Source of the DNA: an uncultured Bacteroidota bacterium
Lineage (GTDB): Bacteria; Bacteroidota; Bacteroidia; Bacteroidales; 4484-276
Assembly (NCBI GenBank): GCA_903930725.1
Contig: CAIYZW010001041.1
Coordinates: forward strand, 1 to 6,444
Length of the DNA: 6,444 bases
Direction of reading: 5' to 3'
Shown: positions 1 to 5,756 of the stretch, piece by piece
Layout: every line of letters starts with the position of its first letter
Position numbering within the stretch: the first letter of the stretch is position 1
Notes under the pieces: generated by a model
Databases searched by the model: none
Told to the model about the DNA's origin: nothing
Seen by the model: the letters and a program-made list of their open reading frames with translations, nothing else
Translations under genes and position numbers: made by a program

Positions 1-51
1 GAACATCTCGAGCAGGGAGGTCACGGGATCACCGTTGTTTCGCTGAAGTGA
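1..51 (+). CDS. 3' end of an unidentified gene (partial)
   Basis: Frame 1 is open from the window edge to a TGA at 49-51 and reads EHLEQGGHGITVVSLK. The mixed hydrophobic strand followed by a terminal lysine looks like the natural C-terminus of a small globular protein, and the next gene lies on the same strand 126 bp downstream. Sixteen residues are too few to assign a family, so no function is given. The reading could be chance, but the lack of rare or low-complexity codons and the position just before a same-strand gene favour a real gene end. Confidence 0.5.
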   Translation, partial: EHLEQGGHGITVVSLK

Positions 52-108
52 TCTGGTTTTTCACCAAAAGGATGAACTTTAAACCCAGGCTCTTGTTGAA
101 TAAAGTCA

Positions 109-178
109 CAAATTTCAAATTTCAAATCACAAAGCGCAGAGCGCTCTGCGCTTAGCGAATTACACAAATCTCAAATCA
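109..178 (+). repeat. CAAATnn heptad repeats flanking a perfect 22-bp palindrome
   Basis: Heptads beginning CAAA follow each other without gaps at 109-115, 116-122, 123-129 and 130-136. Two more (CAAATCT, CAAATCA) lie at 165-171 and 172-178 and run into the ATG of the next gene. Between them sits a perfect inverted repeat at 132-153 (left arm AAGCGCAGAGC, right arm its exact complement). As RNA it folds to a 9-bp stem with a GCGC loop. No T-run follows it, so it is not a standard terminator. Its function is unknown; it may be a dispersed intergenic repeat or a protein-binding site. Confidence 0.6.
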
Positions 179-393
179 TGAAGGATAAAGTATTAAATTT
201 CACTTCTTTAACAGCAATTATTGGAATTGTAATTGGCGCCATCGGCGGATACGTTTATTACATAAAAGTTGGCTGTGCTTCCGGAACCTGCCCGCTTACT
301 TCAAATCCTTATTTAACAGTGCTTTGGGGGGCTGCGATGGGCTATTTGATTGGAGATATGTTTACCAAAAAAGGCATAAGTCCTAAGGCATAA
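178..393 (+). CDS. small membrane protein, DUF6132 type
   Basis: This is a 71-residue protein with two predicted membrane segments, about residues 10-29 (Gly/Ile rich, small-residue packing) and 45-62. Between them is a short loop with Cys33 and Cys38 in the motif GCASGTCPLTSNPY. That pattern (two Gly-rich helices flanking a CxxxxC-P loop, basic C-terminus) matches what I recall of the DUF6132 family, common in Bacteroidota; its function is not established. The two cysteines could form a disulfide or bind metal, which is inference. The start at 178 is chosen because it gives the full first helix. No Shine-Dalgarno is seen, which is usual for Bacteroidota. The leader carries heptad repeats and a palindrome, and the stop codon lies inside a hairpin loop. 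Confidence 0.8.
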   Translation: MKDKVLNFTSLTAIIGIVIGAIGGYVYYIKVGCASGTCPLTSNPYLTVLWGAAMGYLIGDMFTKKGISPKA

Positions 394-402
394 GCCGTTA
401 GG
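382..402 (+). terminator. hairpin containing the stop codon of the DUF6132-type gene
   Basis: CCTAAGGC (382-389) pairs with GCC-g-TTAGG (394-402): eight base pairs with one bulged G at 397 and an ATAA loop at 390-393. The TAA stop (391-393) is in the loop. The following sequence is only moderately T-rich (tttt at 410-413, longer T-runs from 425), so this is a terminator-like hairpin and not a textbook intrinsic terminator. It could equally protect the 3' end of the mRNA. Confidence 0.4.
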
Positions 403-450
403 TGAGAGGTTTTCAAATTAGAATAGTTTTTCCTTTTTTTAGAAAGTCAC

Positions 451-810
451 TCAATCCTTTAAGCCGAGTGATTGACGGGATTTTCGTGGCAGGCTTTTCA
501 AAACAAGCTGGTACGAATCGTCAATCCACCCCAAAATGAGTTTTTTTTCGATGGTTCCATCAATAAACACAGTGTTCCAATGGTTTTTATTCATGTGATA
601 ACCAGGTTTTACCGATGGGTACATTTCCCGCAGGGTAACTGCCTTTTCGGGATCGCATTTCAGGTTAATGGATAAATTCACTTCATCGAGCGGGAGGAGT
701 GCAAACATTTTACCGGCAACTTTAAACACCAGAGTCACATCATCAAAAGGCGTACTTTCGGTAACAAAATCTTTCGACAGGCAGTAATCACGGATAGATT
801 CTACATTCAT
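451..810 (-). CDS. MmcQ/YjbR family protein
   Basis: The 119-residue product has the usual length for MmcQ/YjbR (PF04237-type, CyaY-like fold). Family hallmarks are visible in order: an N-terminal helix with Cys10 and VTESTPFDD (16-24); a strand with LVFKVAGKMFALLPLD (27-42); LKCDPEKA (50-57), followed by LRE; then PGYHMNKNHWNTV (69-81); and a final helix with SYQLVLKSLP. The family is often labelled DNA-binding because of its fold, but its biochemical role is not settled, so no gene symbol is given. The gene stands alone, convergent with the DUF6132-type gene and divergent from the T9SS cargo gene. The ATG at 808-810 gives the canonical N-terminus. No internal break or missing motif is seen. 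Confidence 0.9.
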   Translation of the reverse strand: MNVESIRDYCLSKDFVTESTPFDDVTLVFKVAGKMFALLPLDEVNLSINLKCDPEKAVTLREMYPSVKPGYHMNKNHWNTVFIDGTIEKKLILGWIDDSYQLVLKSLPRKSRQSLGLKD

Positions 811-854
811 AATAAAGCGTTTAGGTTATAAATTCAGAAAACCATTCTTTTTTT

Positions 855-882
855 TTCGCTGAAACAAAATTATTTATCTTTG
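855..882 (+). promoter_or_regulatory. Bacteroidota-type promoter for the T9SS cargo gene
   Basis: TATCTTTG at 875-882 matches the -7 element TAnnTTTG exactly. A T-run ending in TTCG (855-858) sits 16 nt upstream at about the place of the -33 element. Transcription would begin near 889, giving a leader of about 120 nt before the ATG at 1010. The -7 match is strong; the -33 match is weak. Confidence 0.6.
865..872 (-). promoter_or_regulatory. possible -7 element for the MmcQ/YjbR gene
   Basis: On the minus strand 872-865 reads TAATTTTG, an exact match to TAnnTTTG, about 55 nt before the ATG at 810. No TTTG or TTG is found at the -33 distance (about 889-898), so support is limited to one element in AT-rich sequence. 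It would lie inside the spacer of the plus-strand promoter. Confidence 0.3.
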
Positions 883-1009
883 CGCGACTTTATTAAATAT
901 TTTAATAAGTTCTTAGAATACTAAAATTTACTAAAAAAACTGTTTCATTCATTTTTAGCACAAATATTGATAAATTTTTGAAAATTGTTTAACTCAAACA
1001 CTCAAAATT

Positions 1010-1744
1010 ATGAAAAAAATATTCTTATCGGTTTTATTGATTGCCTTTGTTTCGGTTTTTACGTATTCCCAAAGTTTTGAATTCATTCACGAAGGCACAG
1101 TTATTCCAAATGGAGGCATCATCCAGGTAAGCGGTGATCTTACTTTATTTGAAATTGTTGCCGAAATGGATATCAAAAACATTTCAGCCAACCCAATTGA
1201 AGCCAAACTCAGGAAATTTGAAGTTGATGTACTACCCGGAACTTCAAACCTTTTTTGCTGGGGACTTTGTTTCCCGCCATTTGTTTTTGAATCACCCAGT
1301 CCGGTTGTTATTCAGCCAAATACTGTTTGTGAAGAATTTAGCGGCCATTACACTGCAAACAGCTTAGCAGGTGTTTCGATAATGAGATACACTGTTTTTG
1401 ATGCAGTTCATGTTACAGATTCGGCTTACTTTTTTGTTGAATTTAATGCCGGCACGGTTGGGATAAACGATTTATCTTCCAATAAAAAGATTTCCGTTTC
1501 AAATCCTTACCCCAACCCGGCAAAAAGCCAGACTTCATTTAATTATCAACTGCCGGCCAACACCTCAAAAGCCTCAATAAAGATTCACAACCTTTTGGGT
1601 GCAATTGTTAAAGATGTCCAGTTAGTTGGGCAAAGCGGCAAGATTAGCGTAAATGTAAGCGATTTGAATGATGGCGTTTATTTTTACTCGATTGTTGTAA
1701 ATAACGAAACTTACGAAACCAAAAGACTGATTGTATCAAGATAA
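1010..1744 (+). CDS. secreted protein with type IX secretion sorting domain
   Basis: The 244-residue product begins with a Sec signal peptide (MKKIFLSVLLIAFVSVFTYS, cleavage probably near residues 20-22). Residues about 23-150 form a beta-rich, Ig-like module with FEFIHEGTVIPNGG near its start, Cys83 and Cys87 in an FCWGLCFPP motif, Cys107, and a later HYTANSLAGVS segment. Residues 165-244 are a type A T9SS C-terminal sorting domain: NPYPNPA (165-171), an IKIHNLLG strand, SDLNDGVYFYSI (about 217-228) and the terminal KRLIVSR. The protein should be exported to the periplasm by Sec, moved across the outer membrane by T9SS, and released or attached at the surface. Its function beyond export is unknown; no catalytic motif is seen. 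The ATG is supported by the signal peptide. It is monocistronic, with its own promoter and terminator. Confidence 0.9.
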   Translation: MKKIFLSVLLIAFVSVFTYSQSFEFIHEGTVIPNGGIIQVSGDLTLFEIVAEMDIKNISANPIEAKLRKFEVDVLPGTSNLFCWGLCFPPFVFESPSPVVIQPNTVCEEFSGHYTANSLAGVSIMRYTVFDAVHVTDSAYFFVEFNAGTVGINDLSSNKKISVSNPYPNPAKSQTSFNYQLPANTSKASIKIHNLLGAIVKDVQLVGQSGKISVNVSDLNDGVYFYSIVVNNETYETKRLIVSR

Positions 1745-1760
1745 AATCATTTACTATTCA

Positions 1761-1794
1761 AAAAAAAGCCCTCCGGAAACGAAGGGCTTTTTTT
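1761..1794. terminator. bidirectional intrinsic terminator between the T9SS cargo gene and metK
   Basis: A7-GCCCT (1761-1772) pairs with AGGGC-T7 (1783-1794). Inside, after one C-A mismatch, CG pairs with CG around a GAAA tetraloop (1776-1779). A-tract and T-tract flank the GC core symmetrically, so the element ends with a U-run when read in either direction. It lies 16 bp after the plus-strand stop (1742-1744) and 16 bp after the metK stop (1811), serving both convergent genes. Confidence 0.9.
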
Positions 1795-1810
1795 ATGAAC
1801 GGAAATCAGA

Positions 1811-3112
1811 TCAGATTCCAAATTCCTTTTTAATAGTTTCAATGTAATCTAATTTTTCCCAGGTAAAAAACTCAACCGTTTTAAACGTCTTTTCTTTACC
1901 ATCAACAACTTTTTTAAAAGTATCGGCATCCTGGTAAAATACTTCTACATCTTTGGAATAGTGATCTCTTCCAAAATGGCCGTATGAAGCGGTTGGCAGA
2001 TAAATTGGGTTTTTAAGTCCCAATCTTTTGAGAATTGCATAAGGCCGCAAATCGAAAATCTTCGATACTTTAGCAGCAATCTCGCTATCTTTAAGCAAAT
2101 TCCCCTGGCTATCTTTAACCTGAGCAGTTCCAAACGTGTTTACAAATAATCCAACCGGTTCGGCAACACCAATGGCGTAAGCCACCTGAACTAAAACTTC
2201 GTTGGCAATGCCAGCAGCAACAAGGTTTTTGGCAATGTGACGGGTAGCGTAAGCCGCTGATCTGTCAACTTTTGAAGGGTCTTTGCCCGAAAATGCACCA
2301 CCACCATGCGCACCACGTCCGCCGTAGGTATCAACAATTATCTTACGGCCTGTAAGTCCGGTGTCGCCGTGTGGACCTCCAATAACAAATTTTCCGGTTG
2401 GATTAACGTGCAACTTGTAATCATTGTCGAAAAGGCGTTGGATTTTTTCGGGGAGCAGTTTCCTGACACGTGGGATCAGGATGTTTTGAACATCTGATTT
2501 AATTTTGGCCAACATTGTGTTATCTTCATCAAAATCATCATGTTGCGTCGAAACCACAATTGCATCAATGCAAATTGGGGTTTTATCGTCATCGTATTTG
2601 ATGGTAACCTGCGATTTGGCATCCGGGCCGAGATAAGTCATTTCTTTACCTTCCCACCTGATGGCGGCCAATTCCTGCAAAAGAATATGCGCAAGTTCGA
2701 TGGGCATAGGCATGAAATTTTCCATTTCGCTGGTGGCATAACCGAACATCATGCCCTGGTCGCCGGCACCCTGGTCTTCTTCGCGCTGACGTACAACGCC
2801 CTGATTGATGTCGCCGGATTGTTCGTGAATGGTGGAGATAACACCGCACGAATTTCCATCGAAGCGGTATGATTGTTTGGTGTAGCCAATGTTGTTGATT
2901 ACGCGGCGGGCGGTTTCCTGAACATCAACGTAACCATTGGTTCGTACTTCGCCGCTTAACACCGTTAAACCAGTTGTTACAAGTGTTTCGCAGGCTACTT
3001 TTGATTCTTTGTCTTGTTTTAAAAATTCATCCAGCAGGGCATCTGAAATCTGATCAGCAACTTTATCGGGATGCCCCTCCGATACTGATTCGGACGTGAA
3101 TAGGTAACTCAT
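1811..3112 (-). CDS. metK: S-adenosylmethionine synthase (methionine adenosyltransferase)
   Basis: This cytosolic enzyme makes SAM from L-methionine and ATP, releasing phosphate and diphosphate; active forms are dimers or tetramers with Mg2+ and K+. The 433-residue product shows the family signatures: GHPDK (13-17) near the ATP and Mg site, GAGDQGMMFGYATSE (115-129) and the PTGKFVIGGPHGDTGLTGRK block (238-257). The glycine-rich phosphate loop GGGAFSGKD (270-278) is followed by KVDRSAAY. It is longer than the roughly 384-residue E. coli enzyme, with extra sequence mainly toward the C-terminus, as I recall for Bacteroidota MetK. The ATG at 3112 gives the canonical MSYLFTSESVSEGHPDK start. It follows gldA on the same strand after 191 bp with its own promoter and a structured leader that may sense SAM. 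No damage is seen. Confidence 0.98.
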   Translation of the reverse strand: MSYLFTSESVSEGHPDKVADQISDALLDEFLKQDKESKVACETLVTTGLTVLSGEVRTNGYVDVQETARRVINNIGYTKQSYRFDGNSCGVISTIHEQSGDINQGVVRQREEDQGAGDQGMMFGYATSEMENFMPMPIELAHILLQELAAIRWEGKEMTYLGPDAKSQVTIKYDDDKTPICIDAIVVSTQHDDFDEDNTMLAKIKSDVQNILIPRVRKLLPEKIQRLFDNDYKLHVNPTGKFVIGGPHGDTGLTGRKIIVDTYGGRGAHGGGAFSGKDPSKVDRSAAYATRHIAKNLVAAGIANEVLVQVAYAIGVAEPVGLFVNTFGTAQVKDSQGNLLKDSEIAAKVSKIFDLRPYAILKRLGLKNPIYLPTASYGHFGRDHYSKDVEVFYQDADTFKKVVDGKEKTFKTVEFFTWEKLDYIETIKKEFGI

Positions 3113-3185
3113 TATCGTAATGATTTTAAAAAATTAATAAAATTTTATGCGGTGAATTTGATGATGGCAGGATGGTAAAACAGCT

Positions 3186-3233
3186 TGTTTTAGCATTTTT
3201 TTTAATGGTTGCAATCAGTCAAATCTTTCCATT
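3186..3233 (-). promoter_or_regulatory. candidate SAM-II-like riboswitch in the metK leader
   Basis: On the minus strand the metK leader contains, in order, AATGG (3233-3229), GATTTGAC (3225-3218), ATTGCA (3215-3210), CCATT (3208-3204), an A8 run and GCTAAAAC (3194-3187). From memory, SAM-II aptamers such as the metX example have P1, GAUUUAAC, AUUGCA, the P1 partner, an A-rich loop and GCUAAAAA, with nearly the same spacing (17 nt between AUUGCA and GCUAAA there, 15 here). AATGG and CCATT can pair as P1. Weak points: P1 is only 5 bp with three extra As before GATTT, and the pseudoknot helix P2 cannot be drawn convincingly. The location, 75 nt before the start of SAM synthase, fits feedback control. 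Confidence 0.45.
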
Positions 3234-3272
3234 TTCCAATAAAACCTCACTTTTAAAGTGAAAGTATGGCGG

Positions 3273-3307
3273 CAAAAGTAGTGTTTTTTTTGAAGGATAA
3301 AAATCAA
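3273..3307 (-). promoter_or_regulatory. metK promoter
   Basis: On the minus strand 3280-3273 reads TACTTTTG, an exact match to TAnnTTTG. A TTG at 3307-3305, overlapping the gldA stop codon, is a possible -33 element with a rather long 24-nt spacer. Transcription would start near 3266, giving a leader of about 150 nt that includes the SAM-II-like element. Confidence 0.55.
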
Positions 3308-4212
3308 TTTTTTGTCCTTTGCCTGAAAATCTCTTCGAGGCTTTGTTCTTGTTTTTGTAAGGTTTGAATGGTGAGTTTTAATTCGGTTGCCAGATTGAAA
3401 ATTGCTGGCCGGAGGTCAACACCTGATTGAGAAGAAATTTTAATTGTTTTTTCGTCGGTTTTTTCGATGGATTTGATATTTTGAATAGCTTGAAAAGGCC
3501 TGATATCAACATTTTCGTTAAATCCAATAATTAAAACTTCATCTTCATTTTTGGCTTTATGAAGGTTTGATGTTGAGTCGTCGGCCACAATTTTGCCTTT
3601 ATGGATGATAATTATCCGGTCGCAGATGGCTTCGACTTCCTGCATAATGTGTGTAGAAAGCATTACAGTTTTTTCGGTTCCAATTTTTCTGATTAAATCC
3701 CTGATTTCGGCCAGTTGATTGGGGTCAAGCCCGGAAGTAGGTTCATCGAGGATCAGCACTTCGGGATTGTGAATGAGCGCCTGGGCAAGCCCGACACGCT
3801 GGCGGTAACCTTTTGAAAGTGCAGCAATCCTTTTTTTGTATTCCAACCGCAAACCGGTTAATTCGATCATTTCATCAACCCGGCTTTTGAGGTTGGGCAG
3901 TTTGTAAATGCCTCCGATAAATGAGAGGTATTCTTTTATGTACATTTCCTGGTAAAGCGGGTTGTGCTCCGAAAGATAGCCAATAATTCTCCTGACTTCG
4001 ATTGAATTTTCCATCACATCAAAATCATTTACAGAGGCTTCACCGGAGGTGGGAGGAATAAAACAGGTGAGAATTTTCATCATTGTTGATTTCCCTGCTC
4101 CGTTTGGGCCAAGCAAGCCGGTAATTTGCCCGGGTTTTACCTGGAGTGTAATATTATCCAGGGCTTTTTGGATTCCATAAATCTTTGTTAAATTATTGAT
4201 CTTGATGGACAT
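3304..4212 (-). CDS. gldA: gliding-motility ABC transporter ATP-binding subunit GldA
   Basis: The 302-residue product is a complete ABC ATPase: Walker A GPNGAGKST (35-43), a Q-loop position occupied by Glu82 in YLSEHNPLY, signature LSKGYRQRV (132-140), Walker B VLILDE (152-157), D-loop SGLD (160-163) and H-loop His188. The EHNPLY motif, the GYRQRVGLAQALIHNP stretch, the TVMLSTHIMQEVEAICDR block and an extra C-terminal domain of about 80 residues match GldA closely. GldA works with membrane partners GldF and GldG in an ABC complex first linked to gliding in Flavobacterium; the substrate is not settled. The partners are not in this window. Presence of GldA does not prove gliding, since many non-gliding Bacteroidota carry it. 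The ATG at 4212 gives the canonical start, and a strong promoter lies just upstream. Confidence 0.88.
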   Translation of the reverse strand: MSIKINNLTKIYGIQKALDNITLQVKPGQITGLLGPNGAGKSTMMKILTCFIPPTSGEASVNDFDVMENSIEVRRIIGYLSEHNPLYQEMYIKEYLSFIGGIYKLPNLKSRVDEMIELTGLRLEYKKRIAALSKGYRQRVGLAQALIHNPEVLILDEPTSGLDPNQLAEIRDLIRKIGTEKTVMLSTHIMQEVEAICDRIIIIHKGKIVADDSTSNLHKAKNEDEVLIIGFNENVDIRPFQAIQNIKSIEKTDEKTIKISSQSGVDLRPAIFNLATELKLTIQTLQKQEQSLEEIFRQRTKN

Positions 4213-4239
4213 TGGCGATTAATTCTCAAAAGTTATTCT

Positions 4240-4271
4240 CAAATATATTTAAAAAAAAGAACTGACCCAAA
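4240..4271 (-). promoter_or_regulatory. gldA promoter, near-consensus Bacteroidota type
   Basis: On the minus strand TTTG (4271-4268) and TATATTTG (4247-4240) are separated by 20 nt, matching both elements and the spacing of the Bacteroidota housekeeping promoter. Initiation would be near 4233, leaving a leader of about 20 nt. This supports gldA being transcribed separately from dnaN. Confidence 0.65.
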
Positions 4272-4389
4272 TCGAAGTTTCTTCATTTTTTCGGTTTTCG
4301 GAACTTTGTTTTATCAAAAACTGCTAAAACAAAATTGCACCGGGTTATTAAAGCAACATTCAGGTCAGTTCATCAATCGGAATGAAATC

Positions 4390-5514
4390 TTAGTTATTTA
4401 GCATAACCGGCATCACAAGCATCAAAATATCAACATTCTGGTTTTCTTCGTCAACCGGAATCAGCAGACCGGCGCGGTTTGGCTGCGACATTTCGATAAT
4501 CACCTCATCGGTGCCGGTGTTGTTGAGCATTTCCTGCAGGAATTTTGAGTTGAACCCGATTTCCATATCATCGCCTTCAAAATTACAGTTTAACCGTTCG
4601 CGGGCTTCGTTCGAATAATCAATATCTTCGGCTGACAGCACGAGTTCTTTGCCCGAAATTTTAAACCTGATCTGATGTGTTGACTGGTTTGCAAAAATCG
4701 AAACGCGTTTTATCGAATTTAACAAAGGAACCCGCTCGATATGAAGTTTGTTTGGATTATCAATCGGGATAACGGCTGTGTAATTTGGATATTTGCCTTC
4801 GATTAGCTTACAAACGAGGTGAACATTGCCAAATGAGAAAAAGGCATTTTTGCTGTTGTACTCTATTTTAACATCAACATCGTTGTGCGTTAAAATGTTT
4901 TTGAGCTGGTTTAATGGTTTTGTTGGCAGAATAATGGATGCCTCGTTATCTGATTTTACATCGAGCCGGCTGTAACGCACCAGCTTATGGGCATCGGTGG
5001 CCACAAATGAAGTCTGATCTTCGGACATCTCGAGGCAAACACCTGACATTACCGGCCGTAATTCGTCGTTTCCTGCTGCAAAAACAGTTTTAACAATTGC
5101 TTCAGCAAGGGTTAGCGAATTGATGCTGAACGCGTTTCCACCTTCAACCACAGGAGTAACGGGATATTCGTCGCCATTGTGGCCGCTCAGTTTGTATTTT
5201 CCTTCGCCTGCCAGCATTTCGATGGCAAAATTGTCGTCGTTAATGTTGAAAGTAACAGGAACATCAGGCAAAGTTTTGAGCGTGTCTAATAAGATTTTTG
5301 CCGGAATTGCCACTGTTCCCTTTTCTTCGCTCATCGTCAGAAGAATTTTCACCGACATCGTGGTTTCCAGGTCAGATGCGGTTGCTTTGAGTGTTTCTTC
5401 ATTAATTTCAAAAAGAAAATCATCGAGGATGGGCAGTGTATTGTTTGAACTTAAAACACCGCTGATGGATTGTAAATTTTTAAGTAATAAATTACTTGAT
5501 ACAATGAAATTCAT
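4390..5514 (-). CDS. dnaN: DNA polymerase III subunit beta (sliding clamp)
   Basis: The clamp is a ring dimer that encircles DNA and tethers the replicative polymerase and many repair proteins. The 374-residue product has the usual length for three repeated clamp domains (about 1-120, 121-250 and 251-374). Recognisable pieces are the N-terminal MNFIVSSNLLLKNLQSISGVL with TLPILDDFLFEI, the domain II start with FAAGNDELRPVMSGV, the IEGKYPNYTAVIP turn, and the C-terminal MLVMPVMLNN that forms part of the partner-binding pocket. The ATG at 5514 gives the canonical start. The neighbours are plsY upstream and gldA downstream on the same strand, not dnaA or recF, so it is not in the classical origin cluster. 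No convincing promoter was found upstream by eye. Confidence 0.97.
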   Translation of the reverse strand: MNFIVSSNLLLKNLQSISGVLSSNNTLPILDDFLFEINEETLKATASDLETTMSVKILLTMSEEKGTVAIPAKILLDTLKTLPDVPVTFNINDDNFAIEMLAGEGKYKLSGHNGDEYPVTPVVEGGNAFSINSLTLAEAIVKTVFAAGNDELRPVMSGVCLEMSEDQTSFVATDAHKLVRYSRLDVKSDNEASIILPTKPLNQLKNILTHNDVDVKIEYNSKNAFFSFGNVHLVCKLIEGKYPNYTAVIPIDNPNKLHIERVPLLNSIKRVSIFANQSTHQIRFKISGKELVLSAEDIDYSNEARERLNCNFEGDDMEIGFNSKFLQEMLNNTGTDEVIIEMSQPNRAGLLIPVDEENQNVDILMLVMPVMLNN

Positions 5515-5756
5515 GTTATTCGATATTATGCTGATTAATACTATGTTTTATTATTTTGTTGTTTCAGATTATCTGATTTTTTGCGTATCGCGAAATTCAT
5601 TCAAAAAAACAATAACTGTAAGAAAATGAATTAGTTAATGTGATATTAGGGCATTTTATTTTTTGGTGATTTCTGATGAAAGTGCATTTTTAGAATTGGT
5701 ACAATATTAACAAAAATTGTGGTATGAAATATTTTTTGATGATCGTTTTTATAATT
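5515..5756. other. intergenic region between plsY and dnaN
   Basis: These 242 bp are strongly AT-rich. They contain a 13-bp inverted repeat TCAGAT-T-ATCTGA at 5564-5576, about 50 bp before the dnaN start, which could be a regulator site. I found no exact TAnnTTTG element for dnaN (nearest is TAATATTG at 5709-5702, one mismatch and no -33 element), no clear terminator after plsY and no convincing gene. Confidence 0.6.

Noticed and set aside
109..178. CRISPR array or REP-type array
   Set aside because: The units are 7 bp and contiguous, with no spacers; there is only one palindrome and no cas gene nearby.
447..471. TCACTC...GAGTGA as a terminator for the MmcQ/YjbR gene
   Set aside because: The 6-bp stem has a 13-base loop, overlaps the coding end and has no T-run on the minus strand after it.
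472..675. 67-codon plus-strand frame
   Set aside because: It is antisense to the MmcQ/YjbR gene, whose motifs are all on the minus strand.
1134..1367. 77-codon frame inside the T9SS cargo gene
   Set aside because: It lies on the same strand in another frame within a clearly real gene that has a signal peptide and sorting domain; there is no independent support.
2540..2872. 110-codon open frame on the plus strand
   Set aside because: It is antisense to the conserved MetK coding sequence, has no family resemblance and no promoter; it is a shadow of metK codon use.
5120..5629. 169-codon open frame on the plus strand
   Set aside because: It is mostly antisense to dnaN and runs on into AT-rich intergenic sequence; its composition is low-complexity Ser/Leu/Phe and no family is recognisable.
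5702..5720. ACAAT...ATTGT as a plsY terminator
   Set aside because: The stem is only 5 bp and all A/T except one pair, with a loop of about ten bases; not stable enough to call.
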